Shown here: piece after piece, positions 17,729 to 26,005 of the stretch | Layout: every line of letters begins with the position of its first letter | Numbering within the stretch: position 1 is the first letter of the stretch | Source: Pseudomonas sp. TTU2014-080ASC | Lineage (GTDB): Bacteria > Pseudomonadota > Gammaproteobacteria > Pseudomonadales > Pseudomonadaceae | Direction of reading: 5' to 3' | DNA: 64,000 nucleotides | Assembly: GCF_001446935.1 (NCBI RefSeq) | Contig: NZ_LKKK01000001.1 | Location: 434,001-498,000, forward strand | Program-made: the position numbers and the translations under genes | Notes under the pieces: generated by a model | Databases searched by the model: none | The model's input: only the letters and a program-made list of their open reading frames with translations | What the model was told of the DNA's origin: nothing

Positions 17729-18931
17729 CTAACCCACAGTTTGCGGTGTACAGATCAGCGGCAGACTCAACACGGCACAGGTGCCAAAGCCAAGCCGCGA
17801 ACGCAGTTGCAGATCACCTTTATGGGCCCGGGCCACAGCCTTGACCACGGCAATACCCAGACCGGTTCCGGTGGTTTTGGTGGTGAAAAAGGGTTCGCCC
17901 AAGTGCTGCAGCGTTTCAGCGGCAATCCCCGGCCCGTTGTCGCTGACACACAGGCGCAGGGTTTGCCCACGCACGTAGAGATGCACTTTAAGCAGAGGTT
18001 CAGATGCGTCAGCCTGCACGGCATTCTCAATCAGGTTCAGCACTGCACCGGTGAGAGTGTCGCGGTTGCACAGCACTTCACCGAAGTTGCTATCGCACTG
18101 CCAACGCACTTGCAGCCCCTGCACGTGAGGTTCGGCGGCGCTGCGCACAGCTTCAAACAATGCCTTGGGCGACAGTCGGTCCGGCAGCGGCAAATCGCCC
18201 CGGGCGAAAACCAGCATGTCGCGGACCTGATGCTCAAGCTCGTACAGACGCTCCTTGAGGCGCACAGCAAAGCGCTTTTGTTGCTCGCTGGTCAGGGTTT
18301 CATCCGCCAGATGGCTGGCATACAGCATCGCCGCAGACAGTGGCGTACGTACCTGATGGGCCAGTGAAGCGACCATACGCCCCAGCGCCGACAAGCGCTC
18401 GTGCCGAGCCAGCTGGTCTTGCAGACGGCGGGTTTCGGTCATGTCGGTCAGTAGAATTAGCTGTCCGGGCTCACCATCAAGCGAGCGGGTGGCGAGCGAA
18501 AGACGGCGACCATCTTTGAGAGAGATTTCATGGCCATCGTCTTCGCGAGGGGAAAAATTACGCACGATAACGTCGCGCCAGAGCATGCCCAGCAACGGCT
18601 TGCCTAACAACGCACAGGCCACCGGATTAGCCTCACGCACCACACCTTGAGCATCCAGCACGATGACCCCGCCGGGCAGCAGATCTAGCAGGCTTTGCAG
18701 ACGCTGGGCCAACCGCTCTTTCTCGGCCAGTTCCTGCATGCGCTGGGCGCTGACCAGCTCAAGTTGCCCTTTCAGGTCGTTCACCTTGGCTTCCAGCATG
18801 CTGTAGGAAGCACTCAACTGATCAGACATGTGACTGAACAGGCTAAAGGCTTGCTCAACTTCAGCAGGGCTGGCAGGTGCGGTCAGACCTGAGGAGGCTT
18901 GCAGTTCCAGACGTTGGGCGGTCGCGTTCAT
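17729..18931 (-). CDS. fleS: FleS, flagellar sensor histidine kinase
   Basis: From ATG 18931 the protein is 400 residues, the partner kinase of FleR. It begins with a helical N-terminus, then a PAS domain (about 85-165, LLDLLPGGVIVLDAQG), a HisKA dimerisation segment with H192 (SLAHQVRTPLSA), and the ATPase domain with N-box (NLIENAVQA), G1 (DNGPGIA) and G2 (TGTGLGIAVV) motifs. No membrane helices are seen, so it senses a cytoplasmic cue, probably rod/hook assembly state. GAGAGA precedes the 18931 ATG; the start at 18955 has no ribosome site. A sigma-54 promoter lies 50 bases upstream. Confidence 0.94.
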   Translation of the reverse strand: MNATAQRLELQASSGLTAPASPAEVEQAFSLFSHMSDQLSASYSMLEAKVNDLKGQLELVSAQRMQELAEKERLAQRLQSLLDLLPGGVIVLDAQGVVREANPVACALLGKPLLGMLWRDVIVRNFSPREDDGHEISLKDGRRLSLATRSLDGEPGQLILLTDMTETRRLQDQLARHERLSALGRMVASLAHQVRTPLSAAMLYASHLADETLTSEQQKRFAVRLKERLYELEHQVRDMLVFARGDLPLPDRLSPKALFEAVRSAAEPHVQGLQVRWQCDSNFGEVLCNRDTLTGAVLNLIENAVQADASEPLLKVHLYVRGQTLRLCVSDNGPGIAAETLQHLGEPFFTTKTTGTGLGIAVVKAVARAHKGDLQLRSRLGFGTCAVLSLPLICTPQTVG

Positions 18932-18980
18932 CGTTCTCTCTCGGTGAAGCGTCATAAGACGGTCAGTTGCCGAGAGCTAT

Positions 18981-18996
18981 AGCAATACCCGTGCCT
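18981..18996 (-). promoter_or_regulatory. Sigma-54 promoter of fleSR
   Basis: On the minus strand the sequence is AGGCACGGGTATTGCT, with GG and GC ten bases apart as required for RpoN (-24/-12). It is placed between the fleQ terminator and the fleS start. In P. aeruginosa fleSR is FleQ- and RpoN-dependent, which fits. Confidence 0.8.
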
Positions 18997-19027
18997 GAAA
19001 AATTTATCCTTAAAAATCAGATAGATA

Positions 19028-19068
19028 AAAATAAAGCCGAAGACTTTAAGAGCCTTCGGCTTTATTTT
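19028..19068. terminator. fleQ terminator (bidirectional)
   Basis: A perfect 15-bp stem: AAAATAAAGCCGAAG (19028-19042) against CTTCGGCTTTATTTT (19054-19068), with A/T tracts at the base on both sides. It separates fleQ from the fleSR promoter. Confidence 0.88.
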
Positions 19069-19104
19069 AGAGATGAAACGCCAAGTTGCTGACAGGCTGT
19101 CTGC

Positions 19105-20577
19105 TTACTCGTCGACACCCTCATCTTCGCGGCGGCTCATGCCGTATTTGCGCATTTTCTCCACCAGCGTGGTGCGGCGGATGCGCAGACGTTCAGCCGC
19201 GCGGGCCACAACGCCACCGGCATCGTCCAACGCTTGCTGAATCAGGCCCTGTTCCAGATTGCCCAGATAGTCCTTCAGATCCAGCCCTTCCGGCGGCAGC
19301 ATAGCGACTGTGTCGACGCCTGGCAGACCAGCCATCAGTGTTGCCCGCTCATCCAGCTCCTCGCGGATACCTGCCGCCAGGGATTCATCGTCGTCATCTA
19401 CATGGCGGAACTTCTTCGGCAGCTCACCCACGCCGATAACTCCGTACGGATGCATGATCGCCATGCGCTCAACCAAGTTAGCCAGCTCACGCACGTTACC
19501 TGCCCAATCATGGCGACACAGCGACATGATTGCGGCGGAGTTGAAACGGATGGAGCCGCGCTTTTCGACTTCCATGCGCGAGATCAGCTCGTTGAGCAGC
19601 AGCGGGATGTCTTCGATACGCTCACGTAGCGGAGCCATTTCGATGGGGAACACGTTGAGGCGGTAATACAGGTCCTCGCGGAAGCTACCGTCCTCAATCA
19701 TCTGCTCGAGATTTTTGTGAGTTGCGGCAATGATGCGCACGTCGGCATTTTGCGTTTTGTTGCTGCCAACCCGCTCAAAGGTACGCTCCTGCAGCACGCG
19801 CAGCAGTTTGACCTGCATCGGCAACGGCATATCGCCGATCTCGTCGAGGAACAGTGTGCCGCCGTTAGCCAGCTCAAAGCGCCCGGCACGGCTGGTGATT
19901 GCACCGGTGAATGCACCCTTTTCGTGGCCAAACAGCTCACTTTCCAGCAGCTCGGCCGGAATCGCACCACAGTTAACGGGAACAAATGGAGCTTCGCGAC
20001 GCTTGGAGTGGTAGTGCAGGTTACGCGCTACCACTTCCTTACCGGTGCCAGACTCACCAAGAATCAACACGCTGGCCTCGGTATCCGCCACTTGCTGCAT
20101 CATCTTGCGCACTTGCTGAATGGCACGGCTGGTGCCGACCAAACTACGGAACAGGTTGGGCTCACGCTGACGACCGCGTTCGCGGGCTTGGTCGTACATT
20201 TCGCGATACACCTGCGCGCGATGCAGGCTGTCCAATAGCTTGTTGTAGCTCGGTGGCATTTCCAAGCTGGCCAGAACACTGCGGCGCTGCTCTTCCGGCC
20301 ATTCTGCCGGAACCTGATCAGCTATCAGCAGCGTCGGCACAAGGGCATCCCAGGCAGCCAGTTGCTTAAGTACTTCAAGCGCACCGCCTTTTGCCTGCAC
20401 CTCGCCCAACAGGACGCTAAGCACTTCGCGGCTGGACTCTAACTCTGTGACTGTTTGCCGCCAATTCTGGCTGTCACAGGCCAGATGATCTTCCCCCAGG
20501 AAATTCAGAATTACCGTCAAGTCACGACGGCGCTCACTGTTGTCATCAATCAGGAGAATCTTAGTCTCACGCCACAT
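19105..20577 (-). CDS. fleQ: FleQ, master flagellar and c-di-GMP regulator
   Basis: A 490-residue sigma-54 activator, the same length as P. aeruginosa FleQ and closely similar along its whole length. It has an N-terminal FleQ receiver-like domain without the usual phospho-site set ([12 protein letters not shown]), an AAA+ domain with Walker A (GESGTGKE) and GAFTGA, and a C-terminal Fis-type helix-turn-helix ([17 protein letters not shown]). FleQ activates early flagellar genes with FleN and, depending on c-di-GMP, represses or activates exopolysaccharide genes. The residues around Walker A and the start of the AAA+ domain ([16 protein letters not shown]) that bind c-di-GMP are conserved. The ribosome site (AGGA) is 13 bases upstream, rather far. 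Confidence 0.96.
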   Translation of the reverse strand: MWRETKILLIDDNSERRRDLTVILNFLGEDHLACDSQNWRQTVTELESSREVLSVLLGEVQAKGGALEVLKQLAAWDALVPTLLIADQVPAEWPEEQRRSVLASLEMPPSYNKLLDSLHRAQVYREMYDQARERGRQREPNLFRSLVGTSRAIQQVRKMMQQVADTEASVLILGESGTGKEVVARNLHYHSKRREAPFVPVNCGAIPAELLESELFGHEKGAFTGAITSRAGRFELANGGTLFLDEIGDMPLPMQVKLLRVLQERTFERVGSNKTQNADVRIIAATHKNLEQMIEDGSFREDLYYRLNVFPIEMAPLRERIEDIPLLLNELISRMEVEKRGSIRFNSAAIMSLCRHDWAGNVRELANLVERMAIMHPYGVIGVGELPKKFRHVDDDDESLAAGIREELDERATLMAGLPGVDTVAMLPPEGLDLKDYLGNLEQGLIQQALDDAGGVVARAAERLRIRRTTLVEKMRKYGMSRREDEGVDE

Positions 20578-20819
20578 AGTAAATCTGCTGTTCCTGAAGT
20601 GGAAAATTCACCACTAACCCGGCTTTCAGGGTCAGCGCTACTAATTGGCCACTAGTAAAGTCAATTTCGAAGGTGCTGTCAATTTTATGGCGTATATTTT
20701 TCGCTGAACAGCTGAAGTTACAAACTATCGTCCAACAAAAGATTTTGGATATTCGTAACAAAAGGCGGAACTAAGGCGGGAGCCGACCTCTTTGCGAGGA
20801 CGGCTTTTTGAAATGAGAA
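20578..20819. promoter_or_regulatory. fleQ upstream region with a plus-facing hairpin
   Basis: These 242 bases between the fliT-like gene and fleQ should hold the fleQ promoter. At 20781-20805 AGCCG-A-CCTC pairs with GAGG-A-CGGCT around TTTGC, followed by five T on the plus strand. No plus-strand gene reads into it; on the minus strand it would lie just beyond the fliT-like stop, without a T-tract. No gene is supported here. Confidence 0.5.
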
Positions 20820-21116
20820 CTAGCTCAAAAACTGATATACCTTGGCGCTTTGCTTGGACTGGTTGAGCTGCACCATCTCCTGAGCCAGTCGGCGTTGCTC
20901 AACCTGACACAGGTTGACCAGCTCGCGGTACAAATCCAGCAGCTCCTGCATACGAGCGCGCAATAGCGCCTCGTCAGCGACTGACTCAACCATGACGTCG
21001 TCAACCGCCTGCCTGCACTGCAGATCAAGCTCACCTATGGCAGCCCAGTCGCGACTGGCCAAAGCCTGGCGCAATGCGCTGCCGGTTTCTTCTAGACGCT
21101 GCACGGATGTGCTCAT
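20820..21116 (-). CDS. fliT: FliT-like flagellar chaperone
   Basis: A 98-residue, mostly helical protein at the position of fliT, after two fliS genes and before fleQ. FliT proteins are the export chaperone of the filament cap FliD. The sequence is weakly conserved within the family: helical segments VQRLEETGSALRQALASRDW and ELLDLYRELVNLCQVEQRR are the recognisable parts. GAGGAA lies close upstream of the ATG. The assignment rests largely on length, helicity and gene order. Confidence 0.7.
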   Translation of the reverse strand: MSTSVQRLEETGSALRQALASRDWAAIGELDLQCRQAVDDVMVESVADEALLRARMQELLDLYRELVNLCQVEQRRLAQEMVQLNQSKQSAKVYQFLS

Positions 21117-21141
21117 TTACTATTCCTCGACTGGGGGCGCC

Positions 21142-21522
21142 TCACTGCGCGATTGCATCCCAGCCTGACTTCACATTGCGCAGCAGACCTGCAACTTCAT
21201 CCAACGGTTCGACCTGATTGTTGACGTTCGCTTCAAACAGTCGACCGGCCATATATTCGTACAGACTATCCAAATTGGTGGCGATCTCGCCACCCACTTC
21301 GAGGTTCAGACCTTGGCGCAGGCCACCGATAATACCGATCGCCTTGCTGATCAGCTCACCTTTCATGGCTGTCTGGCCACGTTCCATTGCACCACGCGCC
21401 TGGGCAATACGGGTCAGGCCGCCTTCCATCAACATCTGAATCAGACGATGCGGGCTCGCTTCAATAGCCTGAGCCTGAGTGTTGACGGTTTGATATTGCT
21501 TGAGGGCCGCCATTGGGTTCAT
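21142..21522 (-). CDS. FliS paralogue (FleP-like)
   Basis: A 126-residue FliS-family protein: helical, with the family pattern ASPHRLIQMLMEGGLTRIAQAR and the C-terminal LLRNVKSGWDAI. It is the second of two FliS-type genes, as in P. aeruginosa where the second copy is called FleP or FliS-prime. FliS binds the flagellin C-terminus and prevents early polymerisation; FleP has been linked to type IV pilus length. Which of these this copy does cannot be decided. It lies 81 bases after fliS and 25 before the fliT-like gene. Confidence 0.85.
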   Translation of the reverse strand: MNPMAALKQYQTVNTQAQAIEASPHRLIQMLMEGGLTRIAQARGAMERGQTAMKGELISKAIGIIGGLRQGLNLEVGGEIATNLDSLYEYMAGRLFEANVNNQVEPLDEVAGLLRNVKSGWDAIAQ

Positions 21523-21603
21523 CGCATGTTCTCGCTATTGGCTAAGTTGATACTTCTTGTATCGGTCAGGCCAGGCAAAACTTTAGCGATAAACCCTTCT
21601 AAA

Positions 21604-21996
21604 TCAGCTTTCCAGAGCGGGTTGGGCTTCTGGTTCGATCGCGTCCCAGGCGGTTTTGATCTTTTCCAGCAGCGCCTGCACTTCGTCCAGAGACTCCAGC
21701 GACTTATCCAAGGCAACGCCAGCCAGTCGGCGGGTCATATAGTCGTACAGCGAGTCTAGATTTTCGGCGATATCGCCGCCCAGTGACTTGTCCAGACTGG
21801 CCTGAAGCACACCGAGGATCGTGATGGTGGTGCCAACGGCCAGGCCGCGAATCTCAGTATCACCTTCAGCATGTGCATGCTTGGCCAGCATCACGCGCTG
21901 CAAGGCACCTTCCAGAAGCAGCTGAACCGTACGGTGCGGAGAAACCTCTTGGTTCAGATTGACCTGCTTATAGGTGTCGATCGGGGCCTTGCTCAT
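21604..21996 (-). CDS. fliS: FliS flagellin export chaperone
   Basis: A 130-residue FliS protein ([23 protein letters not shown], then [19 protein letters not shown]). It binds flagellin in the cytosol and delivers it to the export gate. The ATG overlaps the fliD stop in an ATGA, so it is coupled to fliD. AAGGA lies six bases before the start. Confidence 0.92.
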   Translation of the reverse strand: MSKAPIDTYKQVNLNQEVSPHRTVQLLLEGALQRVMLAKHAHAEGDTEIRGLAVGTTITILGVLQASLDKSLGGDIAENLDSLYDYMTRRLAGVALDKSLESLDEVQALLEKIKTAWDAIEPEAQPALES

Positions 21997-23729
21997 TTCG
22001 AATCCTTTTTAACGACGCCAGGCAAGCTGGCCAGAGAGTTGGTCAGGTTTTCACTGGTGCGGGTCAGTTGAGCAATCAGGCTATCCATGGCGTTGTACTG
22101 AGCATAGAGGCGTGTTTGTAGCTTCTCCATACGCATATCCAGAGCCGATTGCTGGGTCTTGATATTGGCTTTGGTCTCCCACAACGCGCTGTCGCGCTGT
22201 TTGATCACACCGTCTGTGCCGAGGTAAGGCTTGGTCACACCCTCGAGGCGGCCCATCAGGCCATTCGCGCCGGCCAGATATTCACCGACCTTGTCGTAGT
22301 TGTTCACCAAGTACGCGTCGAGTTTTGAGCTGTCGAGACTGAGGGTGCCGTCTTTGGCCGTGGTAATACCCAACTCGGCCAACGAACTCGGGCCATTCGC
22401 ATTGGTGTTGAGGCTCACCATTTCTTTACGCAGTCCAGCCAGCAGGTTACGTACAGAAGAGTCGCCGACCAGTGCGCCGGTCACCGGAACTTCACCTTCT
22501 TGAGCAGAAGGGACAACCACGGTCAGGCTGTTGGTGGCGCTAATCAGCTTGTTATAGCTGTCGACGAACTGTTGCAGATTGGTGCGTACTGCCCCTTTGT
22601 CCTGGCTGATGGTGATATCCACGGTTTTGTTCGCAGCGATATCGTCCGCCGACTGCACACCTGTGAGCTTGATGGTGACGCCATCAATTACATCATCAAT
22701 TGTGTTGGTCAGCTTCTCAACCGAGAGGCCATCTACGGTGAACAGTGCAGATTTGGCAGTGTCGATAGTTTTACTGTTGCTGCCCGGGACTGATGCCAAC
22801 GCACTGAGGCTATTGTCCCCAGCGCTGCTGTCATCACCGCTTGCAGTAACGCTAAGATCCTCGCCATTGCTGGAGCGAATAACCAGACGTGAACCGCCTT
22901 CAACGGTTTCCAAGGATGCACTGATACCCTGAGACTCACCTGCGGCGTTGATCTTCTGCAGGATGGTGTCAAGGCTATCACCCGCTTCAACCTGAACATC
23001 CAGGCTAACCGAACCACTGGCAATGGTAAGCGAGCCTTGCTTGAAGGTAGCCGCTGCTCCAGTTTCAACGACTGGCAGCTGAGTAACACTACTGCCGCCT
23101 TCGAAGCTCAGCGAATTAAGCGTGTTGCTGCCGGTTTTGAGACCGTCTTCGTTCACTGAAACTTTCAGATCATTGCCTGATCCAGTTTTGCTGGAACTAA
23201 GCACAAGCCGTGAGCCAGACGAGTCCGTCACAATACTGGCGCTAATGCCACTGTTCGCACCAGCGCTGTTGATAGCGTCACGAATACCCAGCAGATTGTT
23301 GTTCTGCTCGGTGATATCCACATCAATACTGGTTTCGCCAGCACTAATGGTCAGTGAGCCCGTATTAAAAGTCGCTGCCGAACCGCCCGTTACAGAAGGC
23401 AAGACCACCTTGCTGCTGGACGCGAGCTGCTGAACCTGAAGACTAAATTTGCTGGGCGGAATGTTGCCGCTCGACGTCACCGTCAGGACAGAAGAGTTTG
23501 AGGACGAGACACTTTGTTTCTGGAAGGCAGAGGCTTTATTTAGGTTCTGCAGTGCGCTGCTCAGCTCGTTAACAGCGGAGTACAGAGTGCCCAGCGCTGA
23601 AATCTTGGCCTCAGTGGTTTTCAGCAGATTATTAAGCTGATTCTGCTTGGGCGCTTTTTCAGCCGCCACAAGTGCAGGAACGATCTCATCGATCTTAATT
23701 CCCGAACCTAAACCTGATATCCCAGCCAT
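21993..23729 (-). CDS. fliD: FliD filament cap with an internally duplicated module
   Basis: A 578-residue filament-capping protein, also an adhesin to mucin in P. aeruginosa. The N-terminus ([15 protein letters not shown]) and C-terminus (coiled-coil D0, [21 protein letters not shown]) are standard. The middle contains a flagellin hook-IN type module twice: residues about 117-195 ([19 protein letters not shown]) and about 226-300 ([19 protein letters not shown]). The extra copy accounts for the roughly 100 residues by which it exceeds the 474-residue P. aeruginosa B-type FliD. GAGGTG precedes the ATG. It leads the fliD-fliS-fliS2-fliT group. Confidence 0.94.
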   Translation of the reverse strand: MAGISGLGSGIKIDEIVPALVAAEKAPKQNQLNNLLKTTEAKISALGTLYSAVNELSSALQNLNKASAFQKQSVSSSNSSVLTVTSSGNIPPSKFSLQVQQLASSSKVVLPSVTGGSAATFNTGSLTISAGETSIDVDITEQNNNLLGIRDAINSAGANSGISASIVTDSSGSRLVLSSSKTGSGNDLKVSVNEDGLKTGSNTLNSLSFEGGSSVTQLPVVETGAAATFKQGSLTIASGSVSLDVQVEAGDSLDTILQKINAAGESQGISASLETVEGGSRLVIRSSNGEDLSVTASGDDSSAGDNSLSALASVPGSNSKTIDTAKSALFTVDGLSVEKLTNTIDDVIDGVTIKLTGVQSADDIAANKTVDITISQDKGAVRTNLQQFVDSYNKLISATNSLTVVVPSAQEGEVPVTGALVGDSSVRNLLAGLRKEMVSLNTNANGPSSLAELGITTAKDGTLSLDSSKLDAYLVNNYDKVGEYLAGANGLMGRLEGVTKPYLGTDGVIKQRDSALWETKANIKTQQSALDMRMEKLQTRLYAQYNAMDSLIAQLTRTSENLTNSLASLPGVVKKDSK

Positions 23730-23778
23730 GCTTCACCTCGCCAAAAATATGACTGCCAACCGTTGATGTCGATTGACA

Positions 23779-23794
23779 GTCAAAAGCCATGCCA
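23779..23794 (-). promoter_or_regulatory. Imperfect sigma-54-like site before fliD
   Basis: The minus strand reads TGGCATGGCTTTTGAC, 50 bases before the fliD start. The -24 GG is good, but the -12 position is GA instead of GC. fliD has its own RpoN promoter in P. aeruginosa, so the site is plausible but below consensus. Confidence 0.35.
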
Positions 23795-23804
23795 ACCTTT
23801 TGAG

Positions 23805-24152
23805 TCAGGCCTCGGCCTTGAACAGCAGACTGCGAACCTCCGAGAGGTTTTCTGCCAGTTGCAATGCTTCCTCGGAAGGAATCTGACGGATCACGTCACC
23901 CGAACCACTATCGGTAACTTTAACCACGACCCGACCACTCCCCTCTTCGAGGGAAAAATTCAGGCTCCGGCTGACTGTCTGCACGAAGTCCTGGATTGTA
24001 GAGACAGCAGCCTCAACATCTTTGCGAGAACCACCTGTATTCACGACATTGCCTTGCTGCTCGCCGGTTTGACCTTGAGCAGTTGAACTCGAAACGCGGC
24101 TGTCGTTGAGAACCGTCGCTGTAGCGGAGTTTGCAATAGACCTGATATCCAT
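23805..24152 (-). CDS. flaG: FlaG filament-length protein
   Basis: From ATG 24152 the protein is 115 residues. The N-terminal half is polar and likely disordered; the C-terminal half carries the conserved FlaG core (LNFSLEEGSGRVVVKVTDSG, then IRQIPSEEALQLAENL). FlaG affects filament length and stability in Pseudomonas. The start is chosen by the AGGAG site just upstream. It lies between fliC and fliD, the normal Pseudomonas place. Confidence 0.9.
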   Translation of the reverse strand: MDIRSIANSATATVLNDSRVSSSTAQGQTGEQQGNVVNTGGSRKDVEAAVSTIQDFVQTVSRSLNFSLEEGSGRVVVKVTDSGSGDVIRQIPSEEALQLAENLSEVRSLLFKAEA

Positions 24153-24176
24153 AATCCTCTCCTCAGAATGAGGCAA

Positions 24177-24205
24177 CGGGGGAAGGAGCTGCGCCCATTC
24201 CCCCG
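24177..24205 (-). terminator. Hairpin after fliC
   Basis: CGGGGGAA (24177-24184) pairs perfectly with TTCCCCCG (24198-24205) around a 13-base loop, 18 bases past the fliC stop. There is no T-run after it on the minus strand, so it may protect the fliC mRNA 3' end or partly terminate transcription before flaG. Confidence 0.5.
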
Positions 24206-24223
24206 AAGTCTAGCTTGTTATGC

Positions 24224-25735
24224 TTAGCCTAGGAGGCTGAGCACTGCTTGTGGAAGCTGGTTGGCCTGAGCCAAGATCGCTGTACCAGCTTGTTGAAGGA
24301 TCTGATTTTTAGTCAGTTCCGAAGTCTCAGCTGCGAAGTCGGTATCACGAATCCGGCTGCGAGCTGCAGAGGCGTTTTCCGAAATATTCTGCAGGTTAGA
24401 GATTGTGTTTTCAAAGCGGTTTTGTACAGCACCGAGTTGAGCACGCTGGGAGTCGATGTTAGCAATCGCACCGTTGATGATACCCAGAGCATCCTGAGCA
24501 CCAGTCGCAGTACTGATATCGATCTCACGAACAGTTTCCAGCTCACTGAACACCGCGCCGCTAGCTACTGTGGACATACCAGCGCCCATGCCACTTACGG
24601 AGAAGGCGTCGGACGCTTCGAAGCGAACCTGGCCATCAACCCGCATACCGGCACCAGAGGTGATAGTACCCGAGCCCAGTGCAGTTTCACCGGCGAAGTC
24701 GTATGCAGTCAGGCTTGCAGTGCCGGAAGTTGCTGCAAAGTCACCGATTACAATGGCGTCACCACGTGAACTAACCAGCTCAATCTCGCCACCTTTGGAG
24801 ATGGCAGAAATACCAGTCTTACCAGTCTCTTTGTTGATTGCATCAGCCAAAGCGCCCAGATCGGATGGGTCTTTGATTACTGCCGATACAGTTGCACCAT
24901 CAGTCTCAGTGGTTTTGCTGCTAGCGCCGTACAGTTTGAACGACACAGTGTTGCTACCCGAAGCACCGGCAGAGATGCCACCCAAGCGGGCAACAGTACG
25001 AGCACTGGCGGTCACACCGGTTTCATCGCTCTTAGAGTTAACAGCCGCAGAAACTTCACTGGCCGAACCACTCATTGCGTAGGAGACAGAAACATCACCA
25101 TCGGACAGTTTGGAGTTGATGCTAAAACCGCTGGATGCGAATGCACTGCCAGAAGTCGCGTTGAAACCACTGCCCAAAGTCGCTGGAACGTAACCGGTAC
25201 CTGCAGAACTGGTGAAGCGGTTTACACCGATACGGTCAGTCGCCGCGGAACCAATGGAAACGCTAATGGTTTCATAAGCGTTCGCACCCACTTGGAAGCT
25301 CTGGGAGCCGAAAGAGCCGTCCAGAATCTTGCGACCACCAAAGCTGGTAGTTTCGGCGATACGGTTGAGTTCTTGTTGCAGCTGAGCCACTTCACCTTGA
25401 AGGGCAGCACGTTCACTCGCACCGTTGGAACCGTTAGCCGATTGCAGTGCCAGATCGCGCATACGCTGCAGGATGCCGGTGGACTGTTGCAGAGCGCCTT
25501 CAGCGGTCTGAGCCAGGGAGATACCGTCATTCGAGTTACGGGTAGCAACGTTCAGACCGTTGATCTGGCTGGTCAGTCGGTTGGAAATCTGCAGACCAGC
25601 AGCGTCATCTTTTGCGCTGTTGATGCGGAAACCAGTCGACAGGCGCTGCAGGGAAGTATCCAGACCCTTGGCCGAGGTATTGAGGTTACGCTGAGTGTTC
25701 AGCGAGGCAACGTTAGTATTTACAGTAAGGGCCAT
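24224..25735 (-). CDS. fliC: Flagellin FliC
   Basis: From ATG 25735 the flagellin has 503 residues. The D0/D1 ends are strongly conserved: N-terminal [18 protein letters not shown] and the C-terminal [20 protein letters not shown] and [14 protein letters not shown]. The central D2/D3 region (about 175-410) is Ser/Thr/Ala/Gly-rich and offers many O-glycosylation sites. There is no cysteine, which is typical for flagellin. GGAGG precedes the ATG. A FliA promoter lies about 97 bases upstream, and the adjacent minus-strand block encodes glycosyl- and methyltransferases likely to modify this protein. Confidence 0.96.
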   Translation of the reverse strand: MALTVNTNVASLNTQRNLNTSAKGLDTSLQRLSTGFRINSAKDDAAGLQISNRLTSQINGLNVATRNSNDGISLAQTAEGALQQSTGILQRMRDLALQSANGSNGASERAALQGEVAQLQQELNRIAETTSFGGRKILDGSFGSQSFQVGANAYETISVSIGSAATDRIGVNRFTSSAGTGYVPATLGSGFNATSGSAFASSGFSINSKLSDGDVSVSYAMSGSASEVSAAVNSKSDETGVTASARTVARLGGISAGASGSNTVSFKLYGASSKTTETDGATVSAVIKDPSDLGALADAINKETGKTGISAISKGGEIELVSSRGDAIVIGDFAATSGTASLTAYDFAGETALGSGTITSGAGMRVDGQVRFEASDAFSVSGMGAGMSTVASGAVFSELETVREIDISTATGAQDALGIINGAIANIDSQRAQLGAVQNRFENTISNLQNISENASAARSRIRDTDFAAETSELTKNQILQQAGTAILAQANQLPQAVLSLLG

Positions 25736-25831
25736 GGTGAATTCCTCCAAAGGACCTAGCAAAGTTTGTCTGAGCTTGCGAGCTTCGGGCCTGCTTGCTC
25801 AGACGCCCCATAAAGTTCGCATTCGTTACTT

Positions 25832-25858
25832 TTATCGGCACGTCCCTAAAGAGCTTTA
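25832..25858 (-). promoter_or_regulatory. Sigma-28 (FliA) promoter of fliC
   Basis: On the minus strand TAAA, then 15 bases, then GCCGATAA: a full match to the FliA consensus. Transcription should start about 90 bases before the fliC ATG. Confidence 0.92.
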
Positions 25859-25965
25859 GGGCCATCTCCGAATTTTTTTTTGACGCATTAAAATTGGCAC
25901 CAAGGCGGTTGGAGGCTCATTTAAGGCCTCCTTTATTAGCTGCAACAGTCTCTAGACGGCTCCGA

Positions 25966-25997
25966 CCAACACTACTTCAGTCAAGGCGTAGTGTTGG
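25966..25997 (-). terminator. Hairpin after the large glycosyltransferase gene
   Basis: CCAACACTAC (25966-25975) pairs perfectly with GTAGTGTTGG (25988-25997) around a 12-base loop, starting nine bases past the stop of the 1463-residue gene. No T-tract follows, so the role as a terminator is a guess from position. A second inverted repeat, GGAGGC/GCCTCC, lies at 25911-25931. Confidence 0.5.
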
Positions 25998-26005
25998 CCA
26001 CACCG

